DNA of 63,205 bases from the NCBI GenBank assembly GCA_949745595.1, contig CATJWN010000031.1, positions 1 to 63,205 of the forward strand, given 5' to 3'. The notes beneath the pieces are model-generated. The model made no database searches. It was not told the DNA's origin and was given only the letters and a program-made list of their open reading frames with translations. Of the stretch, positions 1 to 9,089 are shown in pieces. Numbering within the stretch: position 1 is the stretch's first letter; the number at the start of each line of letters is the position of its first letter. Both the position numbers and the translations under genes were made by a program. The stretch comes from an uncultured Clostridia bacterium (GTDB taxonomy: Bacteria; Bacillota; Clostridia; TANB77; CAG-508).

Positions 1-12
1 CACCATTTTTTT

Positions 13-89
13 GGCCTGGTAGTTCAGTTGGTTAGAATGCCGCCCTGTCACGGCGGAGGTCGACGGTTCGAGCCCGTTCCAGGTCGCCA
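13..89 (+). tRNA. tRNA-Asp (anticodon GTC)
   Basis: A complete cloverleaf is visible. Acceptor stem 13-19 pairs with 79-85, the anticodon loop CTGTCAC carries GTC, the discriminator base is G86 as usual for tRNA-Asp, and CCA is encoded at 87-89. It lies 32 bases upstream of tRNA-Phe and is probably part of a longer tRNA cluster that begins before the window. Confidence 0.97.
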
Positions 90-90
90 A

Positions 91-118
91 AATATCTAGC
101 AAAACTAGATATTTTTTA
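91..118 (+). terminator. Hairpin with T-run between the two tRNAs
   Basis: A nine-base stem (91-99 with 105-113) has an A-rich loop and is followed by a T-run. It looks like an intrinsic terminator. However, tRNA-Phe starts only a few bases after the T-run, leaving no room for its own promoter, so it may be a leaky terminator or an RNA-processing hairpin in a co-transcribed tRNA cluster. Confidence 0.55.
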
Positions 119-121
119 TAA

Positions 122-197
122 GGCTCGATAGCTCAGTTGGTAGAGCAGGGGACTGAAAATCCCCGTGTCAGTGGTTCGATTCCACTTCGAGCCACCA
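122..197 (+). tRNA. tRNA-Phe (anticodon GAA)
   Basis: A complete cloverleaf is visible. Acceptor stem 122-128 pairs with 187-193, the anticodon loop CTGAAAA carries GAA, the discriminator base is A194 and CCA is encoded at 195-197. It is followed directly by a strong terminator. Confidence 0.97.
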
Positions 198-202
198 CTA
201 AA

Positions 203-234
203 ACAGATTAGTAAAACTAATCTGTTCTTTTTTA
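203..234 (+). terminator. Intrinsic terminator of the tRNA cluster
   Basis: A nine-base perfect stem (204-212 with 217-225) and an AAAA-type loop are followed by TTCTTTTTT. It ends the tRNA transcript. Confidence 0.85.
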
Positions 235-337
235 TGACAAATATATGCCACAAGCAAGAACATTTATTCGTAAAATATATTGACTTTTGTTAGAATTTCA
301 TATAAGATATGAACAAATAACAAGATAGAGGTATAAA

Positions 338-1177
338 ATGAATAAAGATAATAGTATAAAGTTATTTGAAAACAAAAATATAAGAGTAGCTTGGAATGAA
401 AAAGAAGAGACATGGTATTTTTCAGTTGTTGATATCATATCAGTGTTAACTGATAGTGATTACACAAAAGCAAGAAATTACTGGAAATGGCTAAAAAACA
501 AGTTGAATCAAGAAGGAAGCCAGTTGGTTAGTAAAACTAACCAACTGAAAATGATAGCAACTGATGGCAAACGTTATAATACAGATGTAATGAATTCAGA
601 ACAAATATTAAGACTTATTCAATCTATACCATCAAAAAAAGCAGAACCATTTAAATTATGGCTTGCAGAAGTTGGTCAAGACAGAATTGATGAAACCTAT
701 GATCCTGAAATCGCAATAAATAGAGCTTTAGAGACTTACAGAAAAAAAGGATATTCAGAAGAATGGATTAATCAAAGATTAAAAACTATAGAAATACGAA
801 AAGAATTCACAGATGAATTAAAACGCACAGGAATAAGTCAAAATAAAGATTTTGCAATACTGACCAATGTCTTAACGCAAGTATGGAGTGGATACACTGT
901 AAAAGAATATAAAAATTTAAAAGGATTAAAAAAAGAGAATTTAAGAGATAATATGACTAATATGGAATTAGTATTGAATATGCTTGCCGAAACTTCCTCT
1001 ACTGAAATATCCAAAGGAGTTAATCCTTATGGCTTTTCTGAAACAAAAGAAACAGTAATTAAGGGAGCTAATGTAGCCAAAATGGCTAAAGAACAAATTG
1101 AAAAAGCCTCAGGAAAAAAAATTGTATCTAATAAAAACTCAAAAAATAAAAAGTCTTTAGGCGATACTTCACAATAA
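338..1177 (+). CDS. Bro-N domain (phage antirepressor / DinD-like) protein
   Basis: A 279-residue protein. The first ~110 residues fit the Bro-N fold found in phage antirepressors and BRO/DinD proteins: a beta-rich start with WYFSVVDIISVLTDS, a YWKWLKNKL helix, then PFKLWLAEVGQDRIDE. The rest is a helical region with a Lys/Asn-rich tail. Family knowledge suggests DNA binding and a role in phage induction or the DNA-damage response, but no direct function can be read here. TAGAGGT stands seven bases before the ATG. No integrase or other phage gene is nearby, so it is either a remnant of an element that used the adjacent tRNA genes or a domesticated single gene. Its codon use matches the AT-rich host genes and it has no in-frame CGG. 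Confidence 0.8.
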   Translation: MNKDNSIKLFENKNIRVAWNEKEETWYFSVVDIISVLTDSDYTKARNYWKWLKNKLNQEGSQLVSKTNQLKMIATDGKRYNTDVMNSEQILRLIQSIPSKKAEPFKLWLAEVGQDRIDETYDPEIAINRALETYRKKGYSEEWINQRLKTIEIRKEFTDELKRTGISQNKDFAILTNVLTQVWSGYTVKEYKNLKGLKKENLRDNMTNMELVLNMLAETSSTEISKGVNPYGFSETKETVIKGANVAKMAKEQIEKASGKKIVSNKNSKNKKSLGDTSQ

Positions 1178-1180
1178 TGC

Positions 1181-1210
1181 AAATCAAAAAAGCGTCCAGC
1201 GGACGCTTTA
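1181..1210. terminator. Bidirectional terminator
   Basis: A nine-base stem (1189-1197 with 1201-1209) has an AGC loop. It separates two convergent genes. On the minus strand it is followed by TTTTTGATTT. The stop codon of the minus-strand protease gene (1208-1210) overlaps the edge of the stem. Confidence 0.85.
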
Positions 1211-2440
1211 TTTCAATATTTCTTTAGCTTTTTCTAATTGATTATCTACAAAATCTTCTTCTTTTTCTACTTCCTCAATTTTAACTTCATAATCTGGCTT
1301 TATACCTTGTTTATTAATTTTAGTTCCTTTTGGAGTATAGTATTCTGCAACTGTAAGTTTCAATACACTGCCATCTTTTAAAGAAAATACATTTTGTATA
1401 ACTCCTTTTCCAAAAGTAGTCGTTCCTACTATTTTAGCTCTGTCATTATCCCTTAATGCGCCTACTAAAATTTCTGATGCACTAGCTGAATACTGGTTTA
1501 CTAAAACTACTAGTTCACTATCAGTTATATTATCTTTATCAGTTTTACTAATTTCTTTCTCATCATCAGAAGAAACTGTTACTAATAAATCTCTACCTTT
1601 TGGGATAAATAAATTAGCAATATTCAATGCTTCTTCTACAAGTCCTCCACCATTATATCTTAAATCTAATATGAATTTTTTAGCACCTTTTCCTTCTAAT
1701 TCTTTTATAGCATTTTCAAGCTCTTCTGCACAACCTGTATCAAAAGTTAAAAGTGACAAATATCCAATGTTTCCCTCTAGCATTTCTGTTTCAACATGGT
1801 ATACTTTTATTTCTCTTCTTTCTATATCAAATTCTAAATACTCTGATTTTCTAACTACTTTAAGATGTACTTTCGTACCTTCTTCACCTTTTATCTTATT
1901 TGCAATAATTGAGCTATCTACTCCAATTACATCTTCACTATCTACTTCAACAATAATATCTTCCTTTTTTACACCTGCTGCTTCTGCTGGTGAATCTTTT
2001 ATTGGAGCTGATACTATTGTATTACCATCTTTGTCAGTACCCATATATATACCTATACCAACATAATTTCCTAGTGCTGAAGCTTGATAATCTTCCCATT
2101 CTTCTTTTGTCATATACTCAGAATATTGGTCATCTAAACCTTCTACATATCCCTTAATAGCTCCGTCCAATAACTTGGTTTCGTCCACTTCGCCTATATA
2201 AAACATATCTATTACAGTTCTAAAACTTTTTAAGCTTTCACTGATAGCTTTAATAGTACTACCTGAACTAGAATTTTCATCTACTACATCTTTATTTAAA
2301 TATGTAAAAAAGCTAGTATCACTTTTTCCACCACAGTATATAAAAGTTGCAATTGATGCAAGTACTGCCACTATGCAAGCTACAATAACTGTACTACAAA
2401 TGTGTTTGTATCTTAATTGTTTTTTCTCGTATAAATCCAT
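1208..2440 (-). CDS. S41 family C-terminal processing protease (CtpA/Prc type)
   Basis: A 410-residue membrane-anchored serine protease. One transmembrane helix lies near residues 15-36. A PDZ domain follows at about 115-195, with SPAEAAGVKKEDIIVEVD. The S41 peptidase domain contains the catalytic Ser in NQYSASASEIL and the catalytic Lys in TTFGKGVIQ. The family cleaves proteins at their C-terminal ends outside the membrane and in Firmicutes often acts on envelope or sporulation targets. It is the last gene of the ftsEX/EnvC-like operon, 19 bases after the second M23 gene, so a role in controlling cell-wall hydrolases is plausible (inference). AGAAAGGA precedes the ATG. Confidence 0.93.
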   Translation of the reverse strand: MDLYEKKQLRYKHICSTVIVACIVAVLASIATFIYCGGKSDTSFFTYLNKDVVDENSSSGSTIKAISESLKSFRTVIDMFYIGEVDETKLLDGAIKGYVEGLDDQYSEYMTKEEWEDYQASALGNYVGIGIYMGTDKDGNTIVSAPIKDSPAEAAGVKKEDIIVEVDSEDVIGVDSSIIANKIKGEEGTKVHLKVVRKSEYLEFDIERREIKVYHVETEMLEGNIGYLSLLTFDTGCAEELENAIKELEGKGAKKFILDLRYNGGGLVEEALNIANLFIPKGRDLLVTVSSDDEKEISKTDKDNITDSELVVLVNQYSASASEILVGALRDNDRAKIVGTTTFGKGVIQNVFSLKDGSVLKLTVAEYYTPKGTKINKQGIKPDYEVKIEEVEKEEDFVDNQLEKAKEILK

Positions 2441-2459
2441 TTGTTGTCCTTTCTAAAAT

Positions 2460-3632
2460 TTATGGTAAGTATTGTGTAGGATTAACTCTTGCACCATTAA
2501 TACGCACTTCAAAATGCAAATGATTACCTGTTGAATTTCCAGTTGATCCTACTTGCCCAATTTGTTGTCCTTGTGATACCCATGCTCCATTTTGAACTGT
2601 TCTAGAGTTTGCAAGCATATGAGCATATAATGTCATAGTACCATCATGATGATCTATAACTATGTATTCTCCATAACTTTTATAACTTCCATCAGCTCTT
2701 TTTAAAGCCTTAGAAGTTACTACTTCTCCTGCTTTTACAGCTTGAACTGGTGTTCCTGCACTACAAGCAAAATCAACACCACCATGGTTTGCATAACCAT
2801 AAAAACCAGTAGTTATATTTGATTTTGTCTTACCAGGAAGTGGGGTTCCATACCCTGCTTCACTTGGAGCAACTGGCACAATATCTCCATGTTTTTTAGC
2901 AATTTTAGCAAGTTCTAATTGAATTTCCCTTCTATCTTGTTCAAACTCTTCTAATAAAGCTTGTTTTTCTTTTTCTTCGGATGATAAATTATTTACTATA
3001 ACTGTTTTTTCATTTTTAGTCAAATCTAAAGTATTTTTCTTCCTTTGTGCTGTTGTCTGTGCCTGCTCTACTTCAGCCTTTTTATTAGCAAGAGCCGTTT
3101 TTTCAACTTCTACTGCTGTTTTAGCCTTTTCTATAGAATCCAATAATTCATTATCACAAACTGCAAGTTCTGAAATCAAATAATATTTTGAAATAAAATC
3201 TGATAAACTCTCTGAACTTAAAAGCATATCTAAATAAGAAGTCGTACCTCTTTCATAAAGAGCAACTAGTCTTTTTTCTAGAATTGATTTTCTATCATCA
3301 AATTCTTTTTCTTTTGCCTTTAATTCTTCTTCTTTTGTTGTTATTTCTGAATTAAGTGTAGAAATTTGACCTTCTAATTGGTCAAGCTCTGTTTCATATT
3401 CAGAGATTTGTGAATTAAGTCTATTAATCTGTGTAAGCTGAGTAGACATCTGATCTTTTATTCCTGCAAGTTCCGTTTGTGTCTGATTGATTTTCTCGTC
3501 TAGTTCACTTTGTTGATTTTGTAAATCTGTTTTCGATGTAGCATATACTAAAGTAAAATCAAAACTTACTAATACTAAAGCTATAATTAATACACTAATA
3601 ATATATGCTATTTTTCTAAAAGTATTATTCAT
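2460..3632 (-). CDS. EnvC-like coiled-coil murein hydrolase, M23 domain (second copy)
   Basis: A 390-residue exported protein: membrane or signal segment near residues 8-30, a long coiled coil (about 35-250), and a C-terminal LytM/M23 domain with both zinc motifs intact (HGGVD and NHLHFEV). This suggests an active endopeptidase rather than a degenerate activator. It is a paralogue of the gene just upstream. I place the start at 3632, where GGAGGAAG precedes an ATG that overlaps the upstream stop (ATGAATAA), which implies translational coupling. An open reading frame extends 25 codons further upstream but overlaps the preceding gene and lacks this site. In FtsEX systems such coiled-coil proteins are periplasmic or surface partners of FtsX. 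Confidence 0.9.
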   Translation of the reverse strand: MNNTFRKIAYIISVLIIALVLVSFDFTLVYATSKTDLQNQQSELDEKINQTQTELAGIKDQMSTQLTQINRLNSQISEYETELDQLEGQISTLNSEITTKEEELKAKEKEFDDRKSILEKRLVALYERGTTSYLDMLLSSESLSDFISKYYLISELAVCDNELLDSIEKAKTAVEVEKTALANKKAEVEQAQTTAQRKKNTLDLTKNEKTVIVNNLSSEEKEKQALLEEFEQDRREIQLELAKIAKKHGDIVPVAPSEAGYGTPLPGKTKSNITTGFYGYANHGGVDFACSAGTPVQAVKAGEVVTSKALKRADGSYKSYGEYIVIDHHDGTMTLYAHMLANSRTVQNGAWVSQGQQIGQVGSTGNSTGNHLHFEVRINGARVNPTQYLP

Positions 3633-5002
3633 TTTCTTCCTCCATTTCATTAGTTCCTTCATCAGTTTCTTCTGTTTCTCCTTCAGCAATATCTTCTGCT
3701 TCTTCATTTAAGTCTTTTACTGCTTCTTCCATACTCTTAATATTATAAGAAGTAATATAATCTAATGGCTCTACATAATCACCATTTATTCTAACCTCGA
3801 AATGTGCATGTGGTCCTGTTGAATATCCGGTTGAGCCAACTGCCAGTACTGGTGTTCCTTGTGTTACTATATCACCAACTTCTACTAAAATTTCTGAACC
3901 ATGTGCATATAGTGTTTGAATACCACCACCGTGGTCTAATATAACCATATTTCCATAAGCTACATTATAACCTGCTTTTACTACAAGTCCATCATTGGCT
4001 GCAACAAATTGACTGCCCATTGGTGCTCCTATATCAACACCTGTGTGTAATTTATATATACCTGTAATTGGATGTGTTCTCATTCCAAACTGTGATGTAA
4101 TTCTAGTATATCCGTGGCACTGGCCATGCCATTACTCCACCAACATATTCCGCTCCAACATTAGCAAGTGAAAGTAATCTTATCTCACTTTCTAATTTAC
4201 TAAGTTCTTCTTGATACTGTGCAATGGTTTCATGCATTGCTCTTTCTTCTTCTGTTAATTGCTCTAATTTATTATTTTGTATTACTAAGTTATTTTGAAG
4301 TACAATATTAGCTTTCTCCTTGGCTGTTTTTGATTGCTCTAAAATAACTTTATTATTTGCCAAAGATTTTGCTAACCTCTCCATATCAGCTTTTACTTTT
4401 GAAAAAGAAGTAATTAAATCTTGGTCAACTTTTGCAATTTCTGAAATCATATAATAGTTTGACAAAAATTCTGTCAAACTTTTTGAGTGTAAAAGCATAT
4501 CTAAATAAGTAGTTTGACCCATCTCATAAATTGCAACTAATCTCTCCTCTAATCTTGCTTTTTTATCATTATAAATCTCAGTAGTTGTTTCAAGATTAAC
4601 TTCATTATTACTAATTTCTTCTTCTAATTGTACTTGTTTTGCTTCTAATTCCTCTATTTCAGCTTGTTGTTCAAGAATAGTAAGATTTAACCTCTCTACT
4701 TCCATTAAAGTTTCTGTCATTTGATTTTGTACCATACCCATTACTAAATATGAAGTAGACACATCATCCTCTAAATCTGTTTTCTGTGTCTTTAATTTAT
4801 CTAAATCAGTTAATTCTTCGTCTTGTTCTAATTCTTGTCTAGCAAAGTCTGAGTCAAACACTGGAAAGCTCTGTGGAAGAACTTCTCCTGTTTCTTCGCT
4901 ATTTCCTTCTGTATTTTCTTCTACTGCATATGATAAGAAAGATAAACTACATATTACTAAAACTAATAAAACTATGAAATTAATTTTAATAATTTTTTTC
5001 AT
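3625..5002 (-). CDS. EnvC-like M23 murein hydrolase, read through a CGG +1 frameshift
   Basis: The N-terminal part (5002 down to the CGG) encodes a signal segment, the start of a coiled coil and the beginning of the M23 domain at MAWPVP; the upstream frame stops at 4103-4105. The C-terminal part continues in the +1 frame with GYTRITSQFGMRTHP, the expected next residues for this family, and carries the zinc motifs HTGVD and HAHFEVRI. Skipping one C at 4114 restores a 458-residue protein, typical for the family. The break sits on an in-frame CGG (4112-4114) directly before a Gly codon, as in five other genes here. It lies directly after ftsX and before a paralogous M23 gene. If the frameshift is not decoded, this gene is a pseudogene. 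Confidence 0.85.
4112..4114 (-). other. CGG +1 frameshift site in EnvC-like gene
   Basis: The upstream frame reads CCA CGG ATA TAC TAG. Skipping the C gives CCA GGA TAT ACT, that is Pro-Gly-Tyr-Thr, which rejoins the M23 domain. The frame change is seen directly; the mechanism is inferred. Confidence 0.85.
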
Positions 5003-5926
5003 TTATACCTCCAAATATTTTTTCATTGAAAATGCACTACCAAACATACCAATTCCAACTCCTAATACCACATATACTACAGAAACCATTCTTAAAATTT
5101 CTGAATAATGTAATAAAGTAATATTCATTGTTTGTAAAATATCTGATGATTCTATTCCTGTTACAACATAGTCATAGGCAATAGTAATCAAAGCTATTGT
5201 TATACAAGCAGCAACAAAGCCTATTATAATACCCTCTACTAGAAAAGGTCCTCTAATAAAGCTGTTTGTAGCTCCTACATATTTCATTATACTAATTTCT
5301 TTTCTTCTTGCGTGAACTGTTAGTTTAATTGTATTAGAAATAATTGTCATAGCGATTACTAAAAGTCCAGCAAATACTACTATAATAGCAATTCTAATAC
5401 CATTTGAAATCTTAAATAAAGTATTCATAGTATCATTGCTACTTCTAATATTTTTAACATTTTCTAAAGTTGCAATAGTGCTTTCAACACCTTCCGCTTT
5501 TGATAAATCTGTAAGCATTACAATAAAAGATGCAGGAAAAATATATTCTTCAGTATAACCTGCAATTGCATCTGGATATTCTTTAAAAGATTCTTTTGCA
5601 GATTCTAATGCTTGTTCCTTACTCTTATATGTAACTGTACTTACTCCATCTATTTTCTTAATTTCAGATTCTAAAGTGTTTGTCTGTTCATCAGTTGCCT
5701 CATTTAAAATAAAAACTTCAATTCCTTGTGATGCTTGTACTTGTTCCATTACATAATTAACATTTTGTCCAATGGCAAAAGCAGCACCAAACATAAACAT
5801 TGCACAAATCATTGTAATTAATGATATCATTGTGCCCTTTTTATTTTTGAAAACATTACTAAAACCTTCTGAAATTAAATATGTAAAACCATTATACCTC
5901 ACTGCTATACCCACCTTTTTTATCAT
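5003..5926 (-). CDS. ftsX: Cell division ABC transporter permease FtsX
   Basis: A four-helix permease of the FtsX/MacB type: helix 1 near the N-terminus, a ~130-residue extracellular domain, then three C-terminal helices with the conserved HARRKEISIMKYVGAT region. FtsX works with FtsE to switch on coiled-coil peptidoglycan hydrolases at the surface, and two such hydrolases follow immediately. The start is ambiguous. ATG at 5926 overlaps ftsE by 35 bases. GTG at 5902 has AGGTGG eight bases upstream, overlaps ftsE by 11 bases and gives the usual short N-terminus; I prefer 5902. Confidence 0.95.
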   Translation of the reverse strand: MIKKVGIAVRYNGFTYLISEGFSNVFKNKKGTMISLITMICAMFMFGAAFAIGQNVNYVMEQVQASQGIEVFILNEATDEQTNTLESEIKKIDGVSTVTYKSKEQALESAKESFKEYPDAIAGYTEEYIFPASFIVMLTDLSKAEGVESTIATLENVKNIRSSNDTMNTLFKISNGIRIAIIVVFAGLLVIAMTIISNTIKLTVHARRKEISIMKYVGATNSFIRGPFLVEGIIIGFVAACITIALITIAYDYVVTGIESSDILQTMNITLLHYSEILRMVSVVYVVLGVGIGMFGSAFSMKKYLEV

Positions 5927-6578
5927 CTCTTACAATTATACCTTTATTAATTTGTATAACTCTTTTTTTCATTGTATTTACTATATCTTTAGCGTGAGTT
6001 GCCATTACAACAGTTGTTCCTCTTCTGTTGATTTCATCTAGTAAATTCATAATATCCCAAGCTGTATCAGGGTCTAAGTTTCCTGTAGGCTCGTCTGCAA
6101 TAATCATACTTGGATTATTTACTAAAGCCCTCGCTAAAGCAACTCTTTGTTGTTCCCCACCTGATAACTCATTTGGATACATTTTTGATTTTTCACTTAA
6201 ACCTACCTGTGAAAGTACATAAGGAACTTGTCTTCTTATATGTTTTGGTGTAGATTTTACTATATACATAGCAAAAGCTACATTTTCATATACGGTTTTA
6301 TCAGGCAAAAGTCTGAAATCTTGGAAAACGACTCCCATACTTCTTCTTAAATATGGTACTCTCTTTGGTTTTAGATAAGTAATATCTTTTCCATTGATAA
6401 TTATATTTCCTGAATTTGCTTCTTCCTCTTTTAATATTAATTTTATTAATGTAGATTTTCCAGAACCAGAAGAACCTACTAAAAATGCAAATTCGCCTTT
6501 ATCTATTGAAAAACTTGCATCATGTACTGCTTCTGTACCTGTAGTATATACTTTAGTAACATTCTTGAATTCTATCAT
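5892..6578 (-). CDS. ftsE: Cell division ATP-binding protein FtsE
   Basis: A 228-residue ABC ATPase with every motif visible: Walker A GSSGSGKST, Q-loop VFQDFR, signature LSGGEQQRVALARAL, Walker B MIIADEPTGNLD and switch His in MATHAKD. It has the standard FtsE length and is followed by ftsX with overlap. FtsEX couples ATP hydrolysis to septal or sidewall peptidoglycan cleavage. AAAGGAT precedes the ATG. Confidence 0.97.
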   Translation of the reverse strand: MIEFKNVTKVYTTGTEAVHDASFSIDKGEFAFLVGSSGSGKSTLIKLILKEEEANSGNIIINGKDITYLKPKRVPYLRRSMGVVFQDFRLLPDKTVYENVAFAMYIVKSTPKHIRRQVPYVLSQVGLSEKSKMYPNELSGGEQQRVALARALVNNPSMIIADEPTGNLDPDTAWDIMNLLDEINRRGTTVVMATHAKDIVNTMKKRVIQINKGIIVRDDKKGGYSSEV

Positions 6579-6593
6579 TATATTATATCCTTT

Positions 6594-7523
6594 CTAGCGT
6601 TTAACTTCTTCTACTATGTTTTTTGATACTAATCCAAAATACTCTAATAACTCCATAGCCTTTCCAGATTTTCCAAAACAATCTTTCATACCCATTCTAA
6701 CAAGTTTCTTTGGATATTCATCTGCTAATACTTCTGCAATTGCAGATCCTAGTCCACCTATTATACTATGGTCTTCAATTGAAATTAATTTTTCTGTTTC
6801 TTTTGCACATTTAATAATCATTTCCCTATCAATTGGTTTGATAGTATGAACATCAATAACTCTTATGTCTATTCCCTCAGCTGCTAAAATTTCTTGAGCC
6901 AATAAGCTTTCAGAAACTACTGCTCCTGTTGCAAAAACAGTCGCTCTTGTGCCTTCACCGAACTGAACCATCTTACCAATTTCAAATTTAGTTCCAGCAC
7001 TATATATAATTGGTGTAGCAGCTCTACTTAGTCTTAAATAAACTGGTCCATCAAATTTAGAAACTTCTTCTACTGCCCATCTAGCTTGAGTATCATCTGA
7101 AGGACAAATAACTGTCATATTAGGAAGTCCCCTCATTAAACTCAAGTCTTCAAGCATTTGATGCGTTGCACCATCCTCGCCAACTGTAACTCCTGCATGT
7201 GTGCCACAAATTTTTACATTTGCTTTTGGATAACAAATACTGCTTCTAATTTGATCATAACTTCTTCCTGTTGCAAACGCAGCAAAAGACGCAGCATAAG
7301 GAATTTTGCCACAACTTGCAAAACCAGCCGCTGTTCCAATCATATCTTGTTCAGCAATTCCCATATCAAAAAATCTATCAGGAAACGCTTTTCCAAATAT
7401 ATTAGTTTTTGTAGCTCCTGCTAAATCAGCATCTAGAACTACAATTTCCTCATTTTTTTCTCCAAGCTCTTTAAGAGCTTCTCCAAAGCTTTGACGTGTA
7501 GCAATTTTTGTATCTTTATCCAT
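6594..7523 (-). CDS. Transketolase, C-terminal (pyrimidine-binding) subunit
   Basis: A 309-residue half-transketolase. It holds the pyrimidine-binding domain, including the MGIAEQDM segment whose Glu normally activates thiamine diphosphate, and the C-terminal transketolase domain. The partner half lies just upstream, ten bases away, so the enzyme is a two-subunit transketolase moving C2 units between sugar phosphates in the non-oxidative pentose phosphate pathway. The start is ATG at 7523, eight bases after AGGAGG; a TTG one codon earlier is less likely. Confidence 0.95.
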   Translation of the reverse strand: MDKDTKIATRQSFGEALKELGEKNEEIVVLDADLAGATKTNIFGKAFPDRFFDMGIAEQDMIGTAAGFASCGKIPYAASFAAFATGRSYDQIRSSICYPKANVKICGTHAGVTVGEDGATHQMLEDLSLMRGLPNMTVICPSDDTQARWAVEEVSKFDGPVYLRLSRAATPIIYSAGTKFEIGKMVQFGEGTRATVFATGAVVSESLLAQEILAAEGIDIRVIDVHTIKPIDREMIIKCAKETEKLISIEDHSIIGGLGSAIAEVLADEYPKKLVRMGMKDCFGKSGKAMELLEYFGLVSKNIVEEVKR

Positions 7524-7535
7524 CAATCTTTCCTC

Positions 7536-8348
7536 CTACATTAAATCTTTCATTGCTGTAGTTAATTCTTCTTCGTTTGGCGCTTTTCCATGCCAAGAAC
7601 CTTGATTTTCCATAAAAGATACGCCTTTTCCTTTTATTGTTTTTGCAATAATAGCTATAGGTTTTTCTTTAATAGTTTTAGCCTCGTCAAAAGCCTTTAT
7701 TATTTGTTCATAATCGTGCCCATCAATTTCAATAGTATGGAAACCAAAACTTCTAAATTTTTCTACTATTGGATATGGACTCATGACCTTATCTAATGTC
7801 CCATCTATTTGTAGATTGTTGTTATCTACTATTACACATAAATTATCTAATTTATAATGACCAGCTGACATTGCAGCTTCCCAAACCTGCCCTTCTTGAA
7901 TTTCGCCATCACCTAATGCACAATAAACTCTATAATCTTTTTTATCAAGTTTTGCACTAAGCGCCATGCCATTTGCTGCAGATAAACCTTGTCCTAAAGA
8001 ACCTGTTGTCATATCTACTCCTGGTATTTTATTCATATCTGGATGACCTTGAAGATTGCTGTTTAGTTTTCTAAATCCTTTTAATTCTTCTACATCTATA
8101 AAACCACGCTCTGCAAGTACTGCATAAAGGCCAGCTGAAGCATGACCTTTTGATAGTACAAATCTATCTCTATTTTCATCTTTTGGGTTCTTTGGGTTCA
8201 CTCTCATTTCTTTAAAATATAAAACTGTTAAAATATCTGTAATTGATAATGCTCCTCCTGGATGTCCTGATGATGCTAAATAAATCATTTCAACAATATG
8301 TCTTCTAACTTTTAGTGCTTTTTCTTTTAATTCATCAACTGATTCCAT
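7536..8348 (-). CDS. Transketolase, N-terminal (diphosphate-binding) subunit
   Basis: A 270-residue half-transketolase with the thiamine-diphosphate motif GDGEIQEGQVWEAA ending in VDNNN, and the early SKGHASAGLYA segment with the catalytic-region His. It matches the N-terminal half of full transketolases and is co-transcribed with the C-terminal subunit. AAAAGGAG precedes the ATG. It appears to be the first enzyme gene of the operon that continues into ftsEX. Confidence 0.95.
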   Translation of the reverse strand: MESVDELKEKALKVRRHIVEMIYLASSGHPGGALSITDILTVLYFKEMRVNPKNPKDENRDRFVLSKGHASAGLYAVLAERGFIDVEELKGFRKLNSNLQGHPDMNKIPGVDMTTGSLGQGLSAANGMALSAKLDKKDYRVYCALGDGEIQEGQVWEAAMSAGHYKLDNLCVIVDNNNLQIDGTLDKVMSPYPIVEKFRSFGFHTIEIDGHDYEQIIKAFDEAKTIKEKPIAIIAKTIKGKGVSFMENQGSWHGKAPNEEELTTAMKDLM

Positions 8349-8371
8349 TATAAATTTCTCCTTTTCTTAAT

Positions 8372-9019
8372 TTAAAATGGGAATATTCCAAATAGGAAGC
8401 CCTTTGGCATATACCAAATTACAATACCTCCTGCAATTAAATAACCCCATGCTGGAATAGTTTTTAAGAATCCTAGTGTTAAATTCCAAATATTTAAGCC
8501 AGTATCTTTTACGCTGTTTGGATCAATTATTGAAGATAAATCCATTCCAAATACATCTCTAATATCGATTTCAAAGCCAAATAAATCTAAGATATATGTC
8601 TTATCAGGTGAATCTTCTTGCAAGCTTACTGCATAATGAGCAATATTTTCGCCTTTGAAATTTATCTTAAATTTTTTAGTTTGATTTACATCAAAATTAG
8701 AAATATCAACATATTTTGTAGATGCTAAAACATCTCTTTCAGTAAATAATTCTATTTTAGCACAACATTTATTTATGTAATGACCAGTTGTATTTTTTAT
8801 CTTTATAACTAAATAACCATTTACACTAGTAGCTTTTGACTCTTCAACTATAATTTCTAAATCATTATTCACACTACCTGTAAAAGTTATATTTCCATTT
8901 TCAGAACCACTTATTGTTTTATACATATCATTTATCAAAGCGTTCTCTAATATAACTGACACAACGAAGAACGCAATTATCCAAACAAAGTAATTACGAA
9001 ATGATGTCATTGTACTCAT
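8372..9019 (-). CDS. Membrane protein of unknown function
   Basis: A 215-residue protein with a transmembrane helix near residues 10-28, a soluble extracellular part (about 40-165) and a second hydrophobic stretch near 185-212. The soluble part looks like a small beta-sandwich of the FxLYD/DUF kind (NGYLVIKIKNTTGHYINKC and similar strands), but I do not recognise the family with certainty. It lies 23 bases upstream of the transketolase gene on the same strand and may lead that operon. AAAGGGG precedes the ATG. Confidence 0.7.
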   Translation of the reverse strand: MSTMTSFRNYFVWIIAFFVVSVILENALINDMYKTISGSENGNITFTGSVNNDLEIIVEESKATSVNGYLVIKIKNTTGHYINKCCAKIELFTERDVLASTKYVDISNFDVNQTKKFKINFKGENIAHYAVSLQEDSPDKTYILDLFGFEIDIRDVFGMDLSSIIDPNSVKDTGLNIWNLTLGFLKTIPAWGYLIAGGIVIWYMPKGFLFGIFPF

Positions 9020-9089
9020 TTTATTTTTCCCCTTTATATTACATTTTAATACCTGTATTATATAATAAGAAGCAAATTTTGTAAATAGA

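Noticed and set aside
3625..4083. Separate M23 peptidase gene of 152 codons
   Set aside because: It has no ribosome site at its apparent start and its sequence is the direct continuation of the upstream coiled-coil gene after skipping one C at 4114.
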